A DNA stretch of 64,000 nucleotides from Whitmania pigra (GCA_021613335.1 JAJTWR010000446.1:1-64000); one strand, 5' to 3'. Counted from the stretch's first letter, positions 20,301-34,621 are shown. Numbers and translations: made by a program. The notes: generated from the sequence alone by a model not told the origin.

Positions 20301-23300
20301 GAACTGTCGAGCAAGTCCTTACCTGGAAGTAAAGTCACCATAATTAACCAGGCAAAGGTGGTCCTTGTTACTGAGCTGTTTATAGCTCACATAAATGCAA
20401 ATAAACTGTAATAATATTGATACTAATAATCGAAAAGAAACAGACGATAATGATGTTGCATATGACGTAATTGATGATTTTGTATTTATCTGATTTTTGA
20501 CTTATGCATCCAGGCAGGATATGAAGGCACCACCATTCATATAGCATCCTGCCCAAGGGGGCTCCCTGGCTTGCAGTGCAAGTTAATTATGATAACAATT
20601 GTTAATTATGATAACAATTATGATAGCAATTGTTAATTATGATAGCAATTGTTAATTATGATAACAATTGTTAATTATGTAAACTTTAATAGCAGAGACT
20701 CCTACCAAAAATTCCATTGCAAGACGATATTCTAAGGGAGCTGTTGGCATCGTCCTTGTCATTGATCTTGGACGATGACGAAGAAGAAGTGATAAGTCGA
20801 TGATGAACCTCCCCGAGGAGCACGTTTCCTGCAGTGATTTCGTCCGAGTGGAAGTGGTTGGTCTTGTTGAAGAGGTGGTCCTTCACTGAAACCGATGCAG
20901 TCTTCAGAGGTGACAACTGGGGCGATGTGCCTGAGCTTTTCTTGTCTCCTGTCCGAGTTTTAAGAACTTGTTAGGAAGTTGTGCTAGTATAGTATATATT
21001 AGCATATATATTAATAATTAAAATATTATAATATAATTCAAAATATTATATTCTAATATATTACTGTTATATAGCTAGTGCACCTGGTGGTTACCTACTT
21101 GCGCACCTTAATACTTGTTATGTCATGTTTTTTCATCATCTGATAATAACTTGAATATGATGATTACTGGTAATTTAGTCATGGGTCTCAGTCTAACATC
21201 ATGTTAATCTGATAAGTTATTACTTGCTTTTTCATAAATAATGCACATTAAGGTGTCAAAAATAAAATAATAATAATAATACAATATTATTAACAATAAC
21301 AAGAAAACATGAATTAGATGAAATTAATGCTTTTTACTGATATACTAATAAATTATAGAATAATTTAATCTATAAAAAAAAGTAAACACAAATTAAAGCA
21401 AAACTCGAATTATATAGAATATGTGATACAAGATAAGAATTTTTTAGTACAATAAAATCATAAAGAAAAATTTGGAACAAAAAGATGTTCATACAAGTAT
21501 TTGACCCATTCTCCAAACACTGGATTTTGAGCCATTAAAATTAATTTAATTTTAAATCACCTCATCGGGAAATTAAATTGTTTTACAAACATATCATCTT
21601 GTTTTTCTTGAAACAATAATAACATGAAAAAATAAGCAACTAGGAAGCAAGAAATTCTCATGCAATTTTGACTTTTGAATCATGTGCTTCATTGAAGGCT
21701 TGTTGTTGATTTATTATCAGTATCATTATCATAGCCATAGCCATTGCCATAGCAATTAGCATTTCATTATAATTATTATCGTGGTCATCATTGTTATTGC
21801 TATCTGACTCACCTGCTGAATGGCATGACTGAACCTCGTTTGGACCGACATACGACGAGAATGAAGAGGGTGAGATGCTGATGCTTCCGCCCATTTGATG
21901 TCTCAGTAAGTGCGGGGGAGGTGAGGCTGAGTAGTAAAATGGGGAGCCAACGTAGGGTGGTCCTTGTGCTTGGCTGCTTGGTAGCACCACTATGGGACTT
22001 ATGACTGGAAATGGTTTGGTCACTCAATATTTAACAATGAGGCAGATTAATGTCTTTAAACTTTACCCTAAGTTCCCATTTTATGAAATGGTTTAATTTA
22101 AGTCGCCATGCCCAACTCGATTCAAAGACAAATCTTACAATTACTCAAACATTGATGCAATACCTCAAATAAGAATTTTAAGAGACAAACAATGAATGCA
22201 GCAAGTCAAAACTGAAAATTTAATAACCACTAGTGTCAGCTTACAAAGTTCATCCAAGAAAAATGCACCTGAAAATCTTTGGAGCGAAAAATTGTTTGCA
22301 GCAGGCAACTTGCTTATCACGAACTTGCATTACTTCTTCGCACTTTAGGGAAACAACAAGCATCCTTCTCATCAGCAAGGAAAAGCATATCATTCTTCTT
22401 GGAAGTCGCACATTTAAGACAGGCTATAAAATAGTTTAACTATCAACAGAGGCTCCATTTAAGAGGAATCTATTTTTGGAATGGAAGCTAAGAAGCTCAG
22501 ACTGGAATGTCTCGTCTGGTGAGAACATTGGAACGAATTGAATTTCAAAATGCAAACATATGCTCAACGTCATCTTTTTTACTCAAGACACTAGATGTTT
22601 CATGCGCAGACATGTCTCCCCACAAACTCTGATACTTAAAACACCTGCTTAGAACTTAGAAGTTAAAGCATGCAACATTTTGGGCATACTTGAATTGTGG
22701 GGGATGGTGTAGCTGGCCAACGAAGCAGAAGGTCTGGTGGGGTTACTGGGCAGAACCACCATCCCGTCGACACTCACTTTGTAGGGACGCTGCTGTAGGT
22801 ATCCTGTGGCAAACATTCTTAAATGAGAGTTTAATTTGGTGCAGAGTTGCTGCAAAGATGACTGAAAACAGTACACAAAAAACTTTTAAGCTAAACTCTG
22901 TATCCTCATTAACTTAATTAAAACAATAATCACCATGTCTCGGCATCACCATTTAACGGAAAGAAAACACTACATGACATTTTATCGACAGCTGGTTTCC
23001 AAAATTAGACCATTCAACAGCAGCCAATCCAGAGCAAGTTCTCTGACTAAGCCGGGAATGCATGAGCTACGAATGAGGGGTGGTGATGATGATGATGATG
23101 ACGATGTCAGTAATTGTCATATAGAGATGGAGTAAAAAATGACATACATGGAAAAGAAATGAATGAAATTATGATTATAAACACAGTTAACACACATGCT
23201 TAAGCATCTGCAATGGAAAGTATAACACAATATTATTTCGTATTTACTTAAATGTGCAACCAACATAAGCATCCAATCATCTGCAGGGGTCAGAAACAAA

Positions 23301-26300
23301 GTACAAGTGACTTACCAATGGTTGAGTAGTTCTTGGAAGCATCACAATTCAGAGTCTCTAGGGCTTCTTCCAGGTTCAGAATCCTCCTCCGAGCCTCGTA
23401 CAACTTTTCCACGTTGCTCTCCACGCCTTTGATGATCACCGACTGAAAGAAGTGTTGAGGAAGAAATGAATTCCAATGAATACCTTCGCACTCAAGACTC
23501 TAAGTCACCATGACTCCTTGTAACTAAGAACTGAAATTTTTAACTGAAATTTTTAACCGAGGATGCTAAAGTCTGACTCCATCTTAATATCCAATCTGAG
23601 TTTTGCATTAAGTCTGAATAGGTCAGACAGAAATCTTTGCAAAAATATGTATACGAGCATGGGGCGATAATGCAATTTTCCTATGCTGTTTAAAACTCTT
23701 CTATTTTAGAAATATTTTCATGATTATTTGTTGTTATTATTATTATTATATTAATGTTATGATTATTGCATGTTGTTATATGTTATCATTCAAATGTTAT
23801 TAATACATACTTATCAAATAATTAATTGGCACACTGTGTAAGCAGTGTAAATAAATAATTTGCCACATATTATAAAAAGCCACAGCATACAAGACATCAG
23901 CCATTACTTTTGAGGGATGCTTTGGCTTCAGTTTCACAACCACCTGCACTTCAAGTTCCTCTGACAGCTTTGATATTTCTCCTTTAAATAAAAAAAAAGC
24001 ATTGTTTTAAGATAATAATCATCTAAATTACCTAGATTTAAAATCATAATTATTTAAAGAACCTGGATTTATGACAATGTCTTCATCACAATCGAACATG
24101 AGCACTACAGGAAGGCAGTCCTAACAAAAACAGATGAATATTTATAAATATACATTAATTAACAATTCTAAACTACAACATCAGTAACGCAAAATAAGCA
24201 GAAGATTTACATTATAAATAATCTAGCAACAAACAACACAAATAATAATAATAATAATAATAATAACAATAATAATAATAAAACAACAGCAACAACAACA
24301 ACAACAACAACAACAATGGAAGCCAATCAATGGCTTCATTTCATAAAACTCATTAGTCTTAATTCTGAAGGCAAATTAAAAACATATGCGAACAATGCTC
24401 ATCATTTTTCAGCTCCGAACAAAGATGGTTATTAATTACAATAACGCAAGTAATAAGACGAAACATAAATGTTAATAACAAAATAATAAATAATGAGAAT
24501 GATATCACTAATATAATAATTAATGATTATTATTATATGATATCAAAATTAACATTATTATAGTTATGATAATAAGAATATGAATAATTTTGCCTTATTA
24601 TCGATTAGAATGTGTGAAATTAAGAGATAACACACAACGTAACATCTCACACAATAACAACATAGATAAAAACAATAACAACTTCTTGGAAGAAACAAAA
24701 AGTGAAGAAATAAAAAGAAAGTCATTCATTCATTCAATCATTCATTCACTGTCTCAATCAGTCATTTCGACTCTTAAGGTAACGAGCACACATCACAAGC
24801 GAATTTGGCGCCTAAAAGGCGCGTTGCTTTTCATCAGCAGCAGACCACTTTAGTTCGTCAGGCGTACAAGCAGCCGTATAAGCAACCTCACAAAGAACTG
24901 CATCCACAATCCATCCTAAGTTTTGCAGAGGTGAACAAACATTATTAAACCACTTGTAGACATTCCCGAGCCATTTAAAGACCGCACACTGTGATGGTTT
25001 CACGTGACATGTTTTCACTCGTGCCTTCGTCATCAACTTGATTGCTATGTAATCTATTCTATGAGAATATCAACAAATTACATGTAATTGATGAGTAACA
25101 CCAACCTCAATTTCACATTAGGTAGTGCAGAATAATGGTCGCAATAGAACGTTAGTTAAATTTAAGTGAAATGTTTTCTAACAGTTTAACTTGCTGTGAG
25201 GAGTTGGGAAATTTAACTATTTGTTTAGGAGATAACAAGCAATTTATTCTGTTTATTTCCTTTGTTTTATGTAAAAATATTAAAAATAGAAAATGCAAAA
25301 CAGTTAAATCTGTATGAACTAGCCTCAATTGATTTGCTTCTCAACCGAATACTATTAAATATTTTCACAAACATGAATAATTTCATAAAATTATCAGAAA
25401 ATAGCATATCAAATTGCAAAACTATTCACGTAAATGAGAGATTTAATACCCTAAAACATCTAAAAGCCATACAAAAAAGATCATATTTTAATTTGGAACC
25501 TCCAAACACATGCAGAGGCTCAACTAGGTCCATAAATAAGGATGAAGATACCCAAAAAAATCAAATCCAAAGTGGCATGAAAGTGAATCCCCCCTCCTAA
25601 CGTAAACTCTTGAGGATTTATGACTCCTTACGGGAAGTTGAAAGAATAACAATAACAATGATACCTATAATATTGGTGATAACCATTTTTAATCACAACA
25701 ATTATAATAATAACAAAATTATCCTGATTAAAAACCAAATAGATTGATAATACTGACATTGTTATTATAAGCATACCAGATGAAAATACCAACCAACAAG
25801 TGTTGCCTCGCAACAAAAACATTGGGCATGGTTCCATTGATGTAGATGGCATTCTTCCTCTTGCCCATTGCATGGAAACTCCCTGCAGGAGTCAAGGTCA
25901 TGTGATTAGGAAGGAAATGGTCAGGAATGTGGATGGTGGTACCAGTCCACTGCATGATCTGATTCAGGTGAATACCAGCCCCTGAGGACAAAGCGGCCTG
26001 GTGCTGAGCAGATAGATCCATCACCAAGCTGACTCCATAAGCTACCTGATCAATGCAAGTCAATCAAATGCAAAACATACCATACCAAAACAAACATACA
26101 ATTTTTTTACATCATCTTTCACTATGTCATTGTTAGTGAAAATGGGCAGTTTCCAATGTTAAAGAAAAGTGGTATTTCAATAACTTTGCACCATTTATTT
26201 ATTTAGGTCTCAGCACATTGCAGAAGCAAACAAGCCCTGGTTCAACTTAGTCCAATATTAACCATATGAATCACCGTAAAAGTAAACATAAGTTATTTAA

Positions 26301-29300
26301 TTAGTCAGTGATATATGTAAGGATGTTAGCATGTCTTCATATTAGCACTAAATCGTTAATGTTAAAGATGCAAAAAAATTGCTTCATCTTAACCCAGCCC
26401 ATCCAGTAATAAATCAAATCAGTGCAATTCCATTCCTGACTCAATGGCTGAGCCTGGTAGAACCACATTCAAGTCTGTACACGAAATATTTAAAACCAGT
26501 TTCTAATGATGAAGCAGCACATCCATTGAAACCTAACCCCTGATCTCCCAGTCAGGTGTTCAAAGACAACATCAGCAGCTTTCATGGCTGATTCTGAGTT
26601 GAAGACGGAGGTCCTGATGTGGATGGACATCAGATACGACTGGACTGCGTGTGGTTTCACCGAAACACTGACCCCATACTTCTGCTGGATGCTTTCCACC
26701 AAACTGAGGAGCTCCACATTTAGCTGACCAGGACAAAGAACAGGCACATCAAAGGCTATGACCAGAGGCAGAAGTTCCTGCAAGTTAAACATGAATTTAC
26801 TTTCTTTTGAGTAATAAACTTAAATTCTTTACCATAGTGAATGACTGATCAAACCAATCACTTAATTTTGTCTTGTAAACGCATTATCAAATGATCTTTT
26901 CTTATTAATACGATATCAAAGGCAGAATAACAAAGAAACAACATCACATTGAGGTCGCCTATTGACCTCATCAAATAAGAAATAGAACAAATGACGTGGC
27001 CAACCATCACTCCAGGTCATAGGACAAAAATATTCTAAAAATAGCTCCTCCCCCTTATGACGCATTCGTTTTCAAGTTGTTGTTATATCTGAGACAAAGT
27101 ACACCAGGGATGGAAAACTATCACAATCACACACAATACATCCAGATAACAGATTCATTCCTTCAGCAGAAAAGTCGGCTAAAAGTTCAATGGCAATAAT
27201 TAAAGTGAAGCAATCAAACACGTAACACTCAATTACTCATCCAGAGCATCTTTCAGTCAACTGCAATTGATTACAACTTTATTCAATAAATAATTCTTAA
27301 CAAGAATATTACGTAAATATTTTTAGAGTATTATTAGTAATTAATAATAAAGCTGCCACGAGATTATCATCTAATCACGTTGCACGTGCTCGAGCCAATT
27401 ACTTCAAGAAAAAAAAAAGTCAAATAGAGTGGAATACCAAAGACAAAGACAGAATAATACCATCCCATCCCATCCCTGAGTTTAAAACTCACTCTCTGGA
27501 AGCAAACTATGTTATTTATTTGTCTTTGCAGGCACCAGGCTGGTTGATCATACAAACCAGGACTGAGTGAGAAGTTCAAGAGCAATAAAGCTCCTCTAAA
27601 GATCATCCTCACTCATTGGCTGAGCAGATGTTTCTAACTAATTTGTGCATCCATTAAAGTTAGGATGATCATCTCGAAATGGCCATATTCTAACTTGGAG
27701 TAAAATGAATAAACTCAGAAGTAGAAATTGATTTCAAGCACACCTGCCATTCAATGGTGTGAAAGAAGCTCTTATTTACTTTTTGAAAGTGAAGAACGAA
27801 AAACATGTGGACTCCACATACTTGCAATAAAAAAATGATCTACAATAGAACCAACCAACTAAAAAGCAATTTCTTTAACTAAATAATTTGTCCACCATTT
27901 CATATTATCCACCATACAAAACATCACTGTCTCCGCCAACTTATTGAAAGCTTTGGTTATGGTGATGATGATGACTATGATGACAACAAAAACAATAATA
28001 ATAATATTATTATTAATGTTGTTCATCCAAACTGGTAAAACTCACTCTAATTTTCAGCCTCGCAATTTCCACAGCAGGAAAGAGACCAGCCACTGACACC
28101 TGGAATGAAGACCATTTGCTAACTAACAATAGCTAATATCATTCACGTGTTACATAAAACTGCCGACTAAAGTTATGATAACCACCAAAGCGATAAGATA
28201 AAAGCTTGATAGTAATTAGTGGCATGAGAAAAGAACTATTGATACAGATGAAGGAAATGTTATAAAAACTTGGATAACATTTCAAGAATGCAAACCCTAC
28301 CATAATGAACTAATCTCTAACGAATTCGTCACCAGAATATAAAAAAAAAAGCGTGCATATCCGGTAACAATAAACAAAGTGGAATGAAGATTTTGAAAGA
28401 TAAATTATAATTGAAAGATAAGCGACAATTACCAATATGAAGAAACAACATGAATTTTTGTTCTACCTGGCTGCTCTTTTCAGCAGCATTGTTGTTGTTC
28501 CTGTTGGAATCTGGAAAGTGGATGTGACACGCTGTTTCCATCATAACTTTCTTTATGTTGTTGCCTCCCTTCCCAATAACGTGCGAATGTTCCGTGTGCG
28601 ATACATTCATCTTCAGGGTCACCCTCAAACTCTGGTGTGGCAAATCGGAATGTTGACGTTAGCAGCGGAAAATGAAAGCCGTTTCGGAGAAAGCATGCCA
28701 AACCAATTAAGAATCCCAAACAATTACGCTCAGGTTGAAGGCAAATTAAAAGATAACTAGTGACAACAGGGCACTATGAATCATCGGTAGATCTAACTTC
28801 ATGATGAAGTAGTCAATTGTGGTTAATGCATGAGGTTGATACCGGTAAAGATGTTTATGACGTATATAATGGCAATCATCTTAACAAGTGAGTGATAATC
28901 GTGTGACTGTTTCTTCACCATCTGGGCGTCAGTGTGAGTGTCAGATCGACTGTGGACGGGGGCAAAAGTCGTACATGAAAGAAGATAAGTGATAAACTAA
29001 AGTTGAAGCCTGACTTAAACTACAAGCACAAGTTAACCGGCACATGGGACGATAGCGTTTTAACAACACCGCATAACTTATTAACATAGCTTCATTTGTA
29101 GGACCAGTATTTGATATTATTATGTCGTGCAGCAGTACCCTCTAGAATGTCCATTAAAATTATTATGATTAATTCTCTTTAAGTCTCCACTTTAAACAAA
29201 TGAAACTATCTAAAGTATTATCGATGCACGCTTCGGCTGATTTGTTCAAAAGCAAAGCTTAGAAATCCAACAAACATTAATTTAATTTTAAGACAGTAAA

Positions 29301-32300
29301 TAAAATATCTGAATTCCATTGGATTATAATGCGCTGATAAGAATTTAAAAAAAAAAGAAATTATTGATGGAGGCTGAAGAGAAATTGAAATCGTAATTGG
29401 AGTTTAAAACTTTTTAAAGCTCTACTGAAAAACAAGCTCCAATAAAATCATTTCCAATTTTAAAAAAACAAGGCAATCAAACTGGGGTCTTATCAAATGC
29501 AAATTATCAGAATATCACTTATCAGAATTCATTCTAGATAAGGAGTACAAACCTTTGTAGTCAGGTTGGAGAGAATTTTGTTCTTGGCATCGGCCACACA
29601 TCCCTTCTTGCCCGAAACTTTCACATAAGGATCTGGGGAAAACCCGACAGATGATCACAGACATTCTTTGTTATTGTAGGCCAGTAATTTAAATATCGAA
29701 CATGGGAATCATACCATTCTGCCACAAACAAATCTTTACAGATAAAGAGAATTACTATTTTAAATACCAGAAAGTTGAATATTTTTGCTTTTACCCACAA
29801 CGAGCACGTAAGATCGTGTAATTGATAAATTATCACAATATTAATTTATTAAATTTTTATTGCCTGCAATATAATGTGAGATAACATCTTTTTATCACAT
29901 TTTAATGTAAAAACATAACATTAAATTTCGTTTGCAAAAAATCTCTTGGTGAAATCTCTTATGAAAAATTATCCCATCAATTCAACACTGCAATAAAATT
30001 TCATGTTGTCAACAAAAATCATCCGCAAGCAAAGAAAAGAGATATGCAATCACATATCCACTACAAAAGTATTTCAATACCACTCAAACTCAAAAAATAA
30101 AAAAAAAACAAAGGATGATAGTTGTGCTTTGACATAAAAAGAGGCTAGCAGGTTTAAATGAGTTGTTTGGACATCCCAATTCAAACACTGTAAGCAATCC
30201 TTAGCTGTTACAAAATGTTCCTAATAAAACTTCTCTAATCCATCCCCAACATCTATTAATAGTTATAATTTAAAAGTAATTTGCAGGGTCAGGACTTCCT
30301 TAATGATGTTCTGAGGTTCTTAATGTTAAATGAATTATAATGATGTACCACATTGACGTGGATTTTAGCTCTTCAAGTGCACTTTTGATTTCAAAGGGTC
30401 TGAAAGAATTTAATTTTTAAATTTCAGTTAATTTTCAAAAACTTGTATAAAGCTACAAAATTTATTGTAAAGATTCCTTTTAACTGAAGATATCCATTAA
30501 AAAACCAAGAGCAGATTAAAAATTGGAGCCCGTCATTAGAAATCTCTTGAAGCAATTTCATTGATAAAAACCGAATATTGCACGAGAAGATAGGAAAGCG
30601 CTGAAATGACTGACAGTACCAATTGCTAAAGTGTTTTTAACTACTGCTTGAATGTCTGCCCTCTTAAACAGGTATATGATTTAATAAGCATTTTCAAATA
30701 GAGCAATAAGCAATGTGTATTAAACCTTGAAAGTCATTAAAGAACCTCTTATTGAAAGCACATGTTGTTTAAAGCTCATAAACTCTCAACATGTATCGAG
30801 ATGAAAATAGATGTAAACAACATCCTTGCAAAAAAAGAACTTCAACTTTGAGAATGAAACATTTCCACTTGCAGCCACATTAAATTTTGTTTTGGTAAAG
30901 AATTTAATAAAAAAAACTCATAAATTTAAAAGAATTATCCAAAACCAAAATAAGAAAATACAAACGACTTTGATGTTTGAAAGGACCTATAAATCAATGT
31001 GATTAGGTTAAAATAGGATCAGCCAAGTTATTAAGACAAAGAACCAGAAATAAATTAACATGAGGAACTCATTTCTAAACAACCAGGTAAAACTTGAAAA
31101 GGTAGCAAATTTCGATATTTGGTCTTTTCCATTCTCCATAAATTTAGATGAATATTTATCAGGAAACCCCAGTTAGCTGAAGTTGGGAAAGACGTCTTGA
31201 TTTCTCAAAAAAGCATCATCATCACCATTTTGATGTCTGCAATTGATGACTATTTCTCTAAAACCTCCAAAATTAGATTTCAGAAATTCATTACCAATGT
31301 ATTAAATACAACAAATATTTTGCAATTTTTGTTTTCTTGAAAGCTTGATGCCCTATTTTCTTGAATGTGCTGATCCAACCCCATCAAAAGTTGCTAATGT
31401 TAATGCTATGAATGACCATCCATTAATTGGATGCTTGCGATATTGTAAACAGAGGCATTTGCACTTATCATGTGAATGTTATTCATGGGTTGAAAGTAGA
31501 AATATGATCTTCCAAAGTCATTCAAAAACACTCTTGTTGACTCTCCATTCTCTTTGTGAGGAACAATTACAACCAGGAAGTCCATAAAGAATCAAGAAAT
31601 ATCCAATTTTTATCATTTAAATCCTGAAACAGGTCGTTACATCAGAACATTATGGTGTATAAGATAGCACAAATAATGTTTACATACTCTTCAAAACCTA
31701 AAACCATACAAAGGACATTACTTGTTGTAATCTAACATCTGTATACACTTACTTAAATCTAAAATAAAAAGTAGATATAACATAATGTTTCAAGCATATT
31801 TTGACTGCTATAAATTATGCTTTTTTGAGCCACCGTGATCGATTCAGAGATCTTAAGAAAGACTCCTAAGCATACCTGTTCAAATAATTGGAGAAATATC
31901 TAAAACTAATGTCTGTGGGTTGTATCCAATACATGTAATTGTTATCCTTCTTGTTGGAGCAAGGAAACAGGATGATGAGGAAACAAATACTGCAATGAAA
32001 GACGATCCTCATGACTTGAATTTTAAATTGGAACCATGGAATAAGTTTAAATTGTTGTTTTAGAGGTTCCAGGTTCTTGGTAACATAATTTCAACATGTT
32101 AATGTCACCATTGTGTGGCTGGATTATATGGATTGCACAACCCAATGAAATTGTGAAGCTGGCACCTCAACAAACAGCTGTACTCATCAACTCTCTAGCT
32201 TCCACAGTGGTCCAAATGCTAAAGCATTAAGACTTCCGATTCTCTCTAGAGATGGCATCATGTACTCAAACCCATAATAATTGCAAGTACCTCTTATGCT

Positions 32301-34221
32301 ATGCACATGGTGCCTTATAAATTAATTATTAATTATTATTACTCTACTACTGCTCTACTGCTAAAACCTTTGTAACAGAACTTCTCTCTGAAAGAGATCA
32401 GACCATCTTTGAATCCATCAACAATGCAACATCAATCACTTCATGAAATTATTAAGTTCCCCACAAAAATAATTGCTCGCCTGAAAAAGTAACTATAAAA
32501 ATGCAAAAGTGCGCTATCAGCTTTTAGTAATTCTTTAAATGGCCAAAGTCGAATTATGGCATGAACTCTGATTTCTGGAATTGATTAATGTTCTAATATC
32601 ATCATTCCCTCAAATATGCTCTAATCAATTACAAACATGCTAAAACAGTTCACTGCCTTAACGACCAAACAAAAGAACGAGTGAATGAAAGGTAACTTTA
32701 AAATTATGCCTAACACACGCCCAGTCAAATCTGGTACAAACCCACATCATATTTGAATTGATCAATTGCGTTCTAAGGCCTCCCATGGTAGAGAAGATTA
32801 CATGTTTATCTGACAAAGTTGAGAGTTTTGAATGAGCTGAGGTTTTCTCAACGTTTACAGTTGGTCTAATGTTTATTACCGATACCTCACCATCACACAA
32901 GTGATTCAGTGCCTTACGTAATCAAAGTAACTAATCTCAGAATTATTGCTCCTAGTCATATATTGTTGCCAGTCTATGATAAGCTGACTCTAAAATTAAA
33001 AATATCTAATCTTATCATCAAATATTCTTCATTGCCAATCCAATTAAATTTTTTCCAAAAAATTACATCAGTGTAATACAATAAATAAATAAAATACCTT
33101 GAAAAAATAACATGATGTGCATGTAATATCAATGAATTCATCAGATAGTTCTGTCACCAAACCTATTTTAAGATTAAAACAGAGAATTTCTTTTAACGAG
33201 TGCAAGAACATGGAACATGCATTGAAATTACTACAGATTGAACGATAAAATAGAATAACATTAATGAATTTAAGTAAAAAAAAGCTGTAAATTATCAGAA
33301 TATAGTCATATGTGCTCATTAAAAATATCCATAATACTGGGATTACAAGAACCAAAAGAAGCATGAAAGAATTATTATTTATTTTTGACTAAACTCTTGA
33401 TTAAATTTGAGGAACAAGTTTCTGTTGACATTTTTATTCTTCAGCCTTTTGCAAAATTCACTAGAACTTATTTATTGTGTTATTTACGTTATCACACTGG
33501 TTAATAAGTGAAGGAGTGAATAAAAACATTATTCTAACCTTTTTTAGACTTGGCTCCTATTTTTAGCTTGGAAGGCCAGGCTATGTACACATCAGTTTCT
33601 TTCATAATCTTTTAAAAAACATTTTATCTATTTCATTTTTTAAATTATTAAATCTGAAAAATTCTAATATTTTCACAAAAATTTAAATTTTATCAAAAGT
33701 TGAATCTAATAATCGTAATGATACCTAAATAATTACTATTTTATTGTTAACAAAAGCAATAATTCTTATTATTATTCAATGTTGATGATTTACATGGCTT
33801 ATGAAAATAATAACAAACAGTACCTACCTTGGAAAAAAATTCTTCTGCACAGATACCATTTTCATCAGCTGAAATAAAGATAAGAGCATGAAATGACAAG
33901 AAATATTGTTATTGAACTCTTAGATCTTAAGTTAACTCTTTGAATGTAAACTAGTCAGAATTGTAAATTCAAATAACTCCACATACATTGTGATTAGAAC
34001 TACAACAAACATATTAACAAACCTCGAATCAATTCTTCCAACTTCCTCCTATCCACTCTGAATCTTTCTTCAACAAAATCGGGATCGAAATCTTTGTGGA
34101 CTATTTCCTCATTTGTAGAGCCTTTAACGTTAATAACTCCGGAACCCATCATTTCTTTACTATCATCATTTAGTTCGGTGTCAATTATTAAATTCTTATC
34201 GCAACTTTCCTCCGACGACAT
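16560..34221 (-). CDS. BICC1: Bicaudal-C (BICC1), KH and SAM domain RNA-binding protein, 21 exons
   Basis: The whole gene is present on the minus strand, from ATG at 34221 to TGA at 16560. Summed exons code for about 1,025 residues, against about 970 in the human protein. In other animals Bicaudal-C binds mRNAs through KH domains, polymerises through its SAM domain, and controls translation in embryonic patterning and kidney epithelia. The N-terminus has EERFRVDRRKLEELI, then the KH-type domains, a long Ser-rich linker, the SAM domain, and a C-terminal end DIVSHSIRW that resembles the vertebrate C-terminus. Phases agree at all junctions except exon 11 to exon 12, where a small exon or an alternative donor is missing from my model. 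The three blocks below give exon positions. Introns contain simple repeats and no large transposons that I could recognise. Confidence 0.92.
18468..18620 (+). repeat. Tandem repeat abutting a BICC1 5' splice site
   Basis: Three units of about 50-65 bases, each with AATGAATTCCAATGAACCAT or a near copy. One complete unit carries TTTACCTT, which is the exon 18 donor (AAGGTAAA) read on the gene strand. The duplication thus includes the intron side of a real 5' splice site. Confidence 0.85.
18620..22861 (-). CDS. BICC1: BICC1 exons 12-18: low-complexity linker
   Basis: Exons (minus): 22861-22690, 22004-21813, 20948-20706, 20322-20100, 19899-19654, 19336-19156, 18752-18620. Phases fit throughout. 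The sequence is poorly conserved and rich in Ser, Asn, Pro and Gln, with Ser runs (ITSSSSSS, LESSSSSS). The exception is DYWSGLGFSKSMP in exon 17, which matches a short conserved block of vertebrate BICC1 (WSGLGFSKSMP) and is diagnostic. The exon 16 donor is inferred as GTTGTA from phase; the adjacent GTGGGT would break the frame. The exon 17 acceptor lacks a clear pyrimidine tract. Confidence 0.8.
20578..20680 (+). repeat. About 20-bp near-palindromic tandem repeat in BICC1 intron 14
   Basis: TTAATTATGATAACAATTG and close variants repeat about five times. Each unit is nearly self-complementary (CAATTGTTATCATAATTAA), so single strands could form hairpins. It sits 26 bases from exon 14. Confidence 0.9.
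23316..34221 (-). CDS. BICC1: BICC1 exons 1-11: KH and KH-like domains
   Basis: Exons (minus): 34221-34023, 33868-33828, 33608-33539, 29632-29553, 28631-28467, 28099-28046, 26777-26538, 26045-25794, 24120-24063, 23981-23908, 23442-23316. Exons 1-4 form the first KH domain (ETDVYIAWPSKLKIGAKSKK, KVSGKKG). Exon 5 carries the best KH core, with an intact GXXG loop in SHVIGKGGNNIKKVM and HIHFPDSNRNN. Exon 7 (ELLPLVIAFDVP) is the first KH-like segment. Exon 8 carries the next KH domain, but its loop reads SGAG in ALSSGAGIHLNQIM, where vertebrates have GRNG. Exons 9-11 form the second KH-like segment (CLPVVLMFD, KLKPKHPSK, EKLYEARRRIL). Intron 3 (29633-33538) is the longest, at 3.9 kb, and I see nothing coding in it. 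Confidence 0.9.
24238..24318 (+). repeat. AAT and CAA simple repeats in BICC1 intron 8
   Basis: An (AAT)n run is followed by (CAA)n. No coding content. Confidence 0.95.
29633..33538 (-). other. BICC1 intron 3, no features recognised
   Basis: A 3.9-kb intron, AT-rich and without the SINE or LINE families seen elsewhere in this window. An open frame at 31345-31587 has no family resemblance. Confidence 0.6.
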
Positions 34222-34620
34222 TTAGCCGGATGGTCGTTTGAACACTATTGCTCTTGATTTAATACCTTTTTATAGTTTGATGCAACAAAACTGCCCCATG
34301 AGGATGAGTCGGTCATATCCGAACAAAACTACGGCGAAACCTCTCTTAAATATCGGTGCCATCTCGCAACTATTTATTTACGGAGCTTACGCTGTCGAGC
34401 GGGACCGACTAATCTATTGAAAGGCTGTGATAGTTATCTACAAATACATGTAATTCTAAGATATTTTCAAAAAAGATTTATGAAATCATTGAATGAATAA
34501 TTGACGCTTGTTATTTGACTAGGCATTTATCTAAATGATTTACAACATCTTAATTAACTTTTACAAACTGTATCATCATGTTGGGAGCGTTAATTAGTCC
34601 AAATTTTGCAATCCTAAAAT
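34222..34620. promoter_or_regulatory. Upstream region of BICC1
   Basis: Sequence directly 5' of the BICC1 ATG. It is locally more GC-rich (34290-34420) than the surroundings, which fits a promoter or 5' untranslated region. No specific element can be assigned. Confidence 0.35.
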
Positions 34621-34621
34621 G

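Noticed and set aside
31345..31587. 80-codon open frame in BICC1 intron 3
   Set aside because: No domain, no splice context, and an AT-rich intron where such frames arise by chance.
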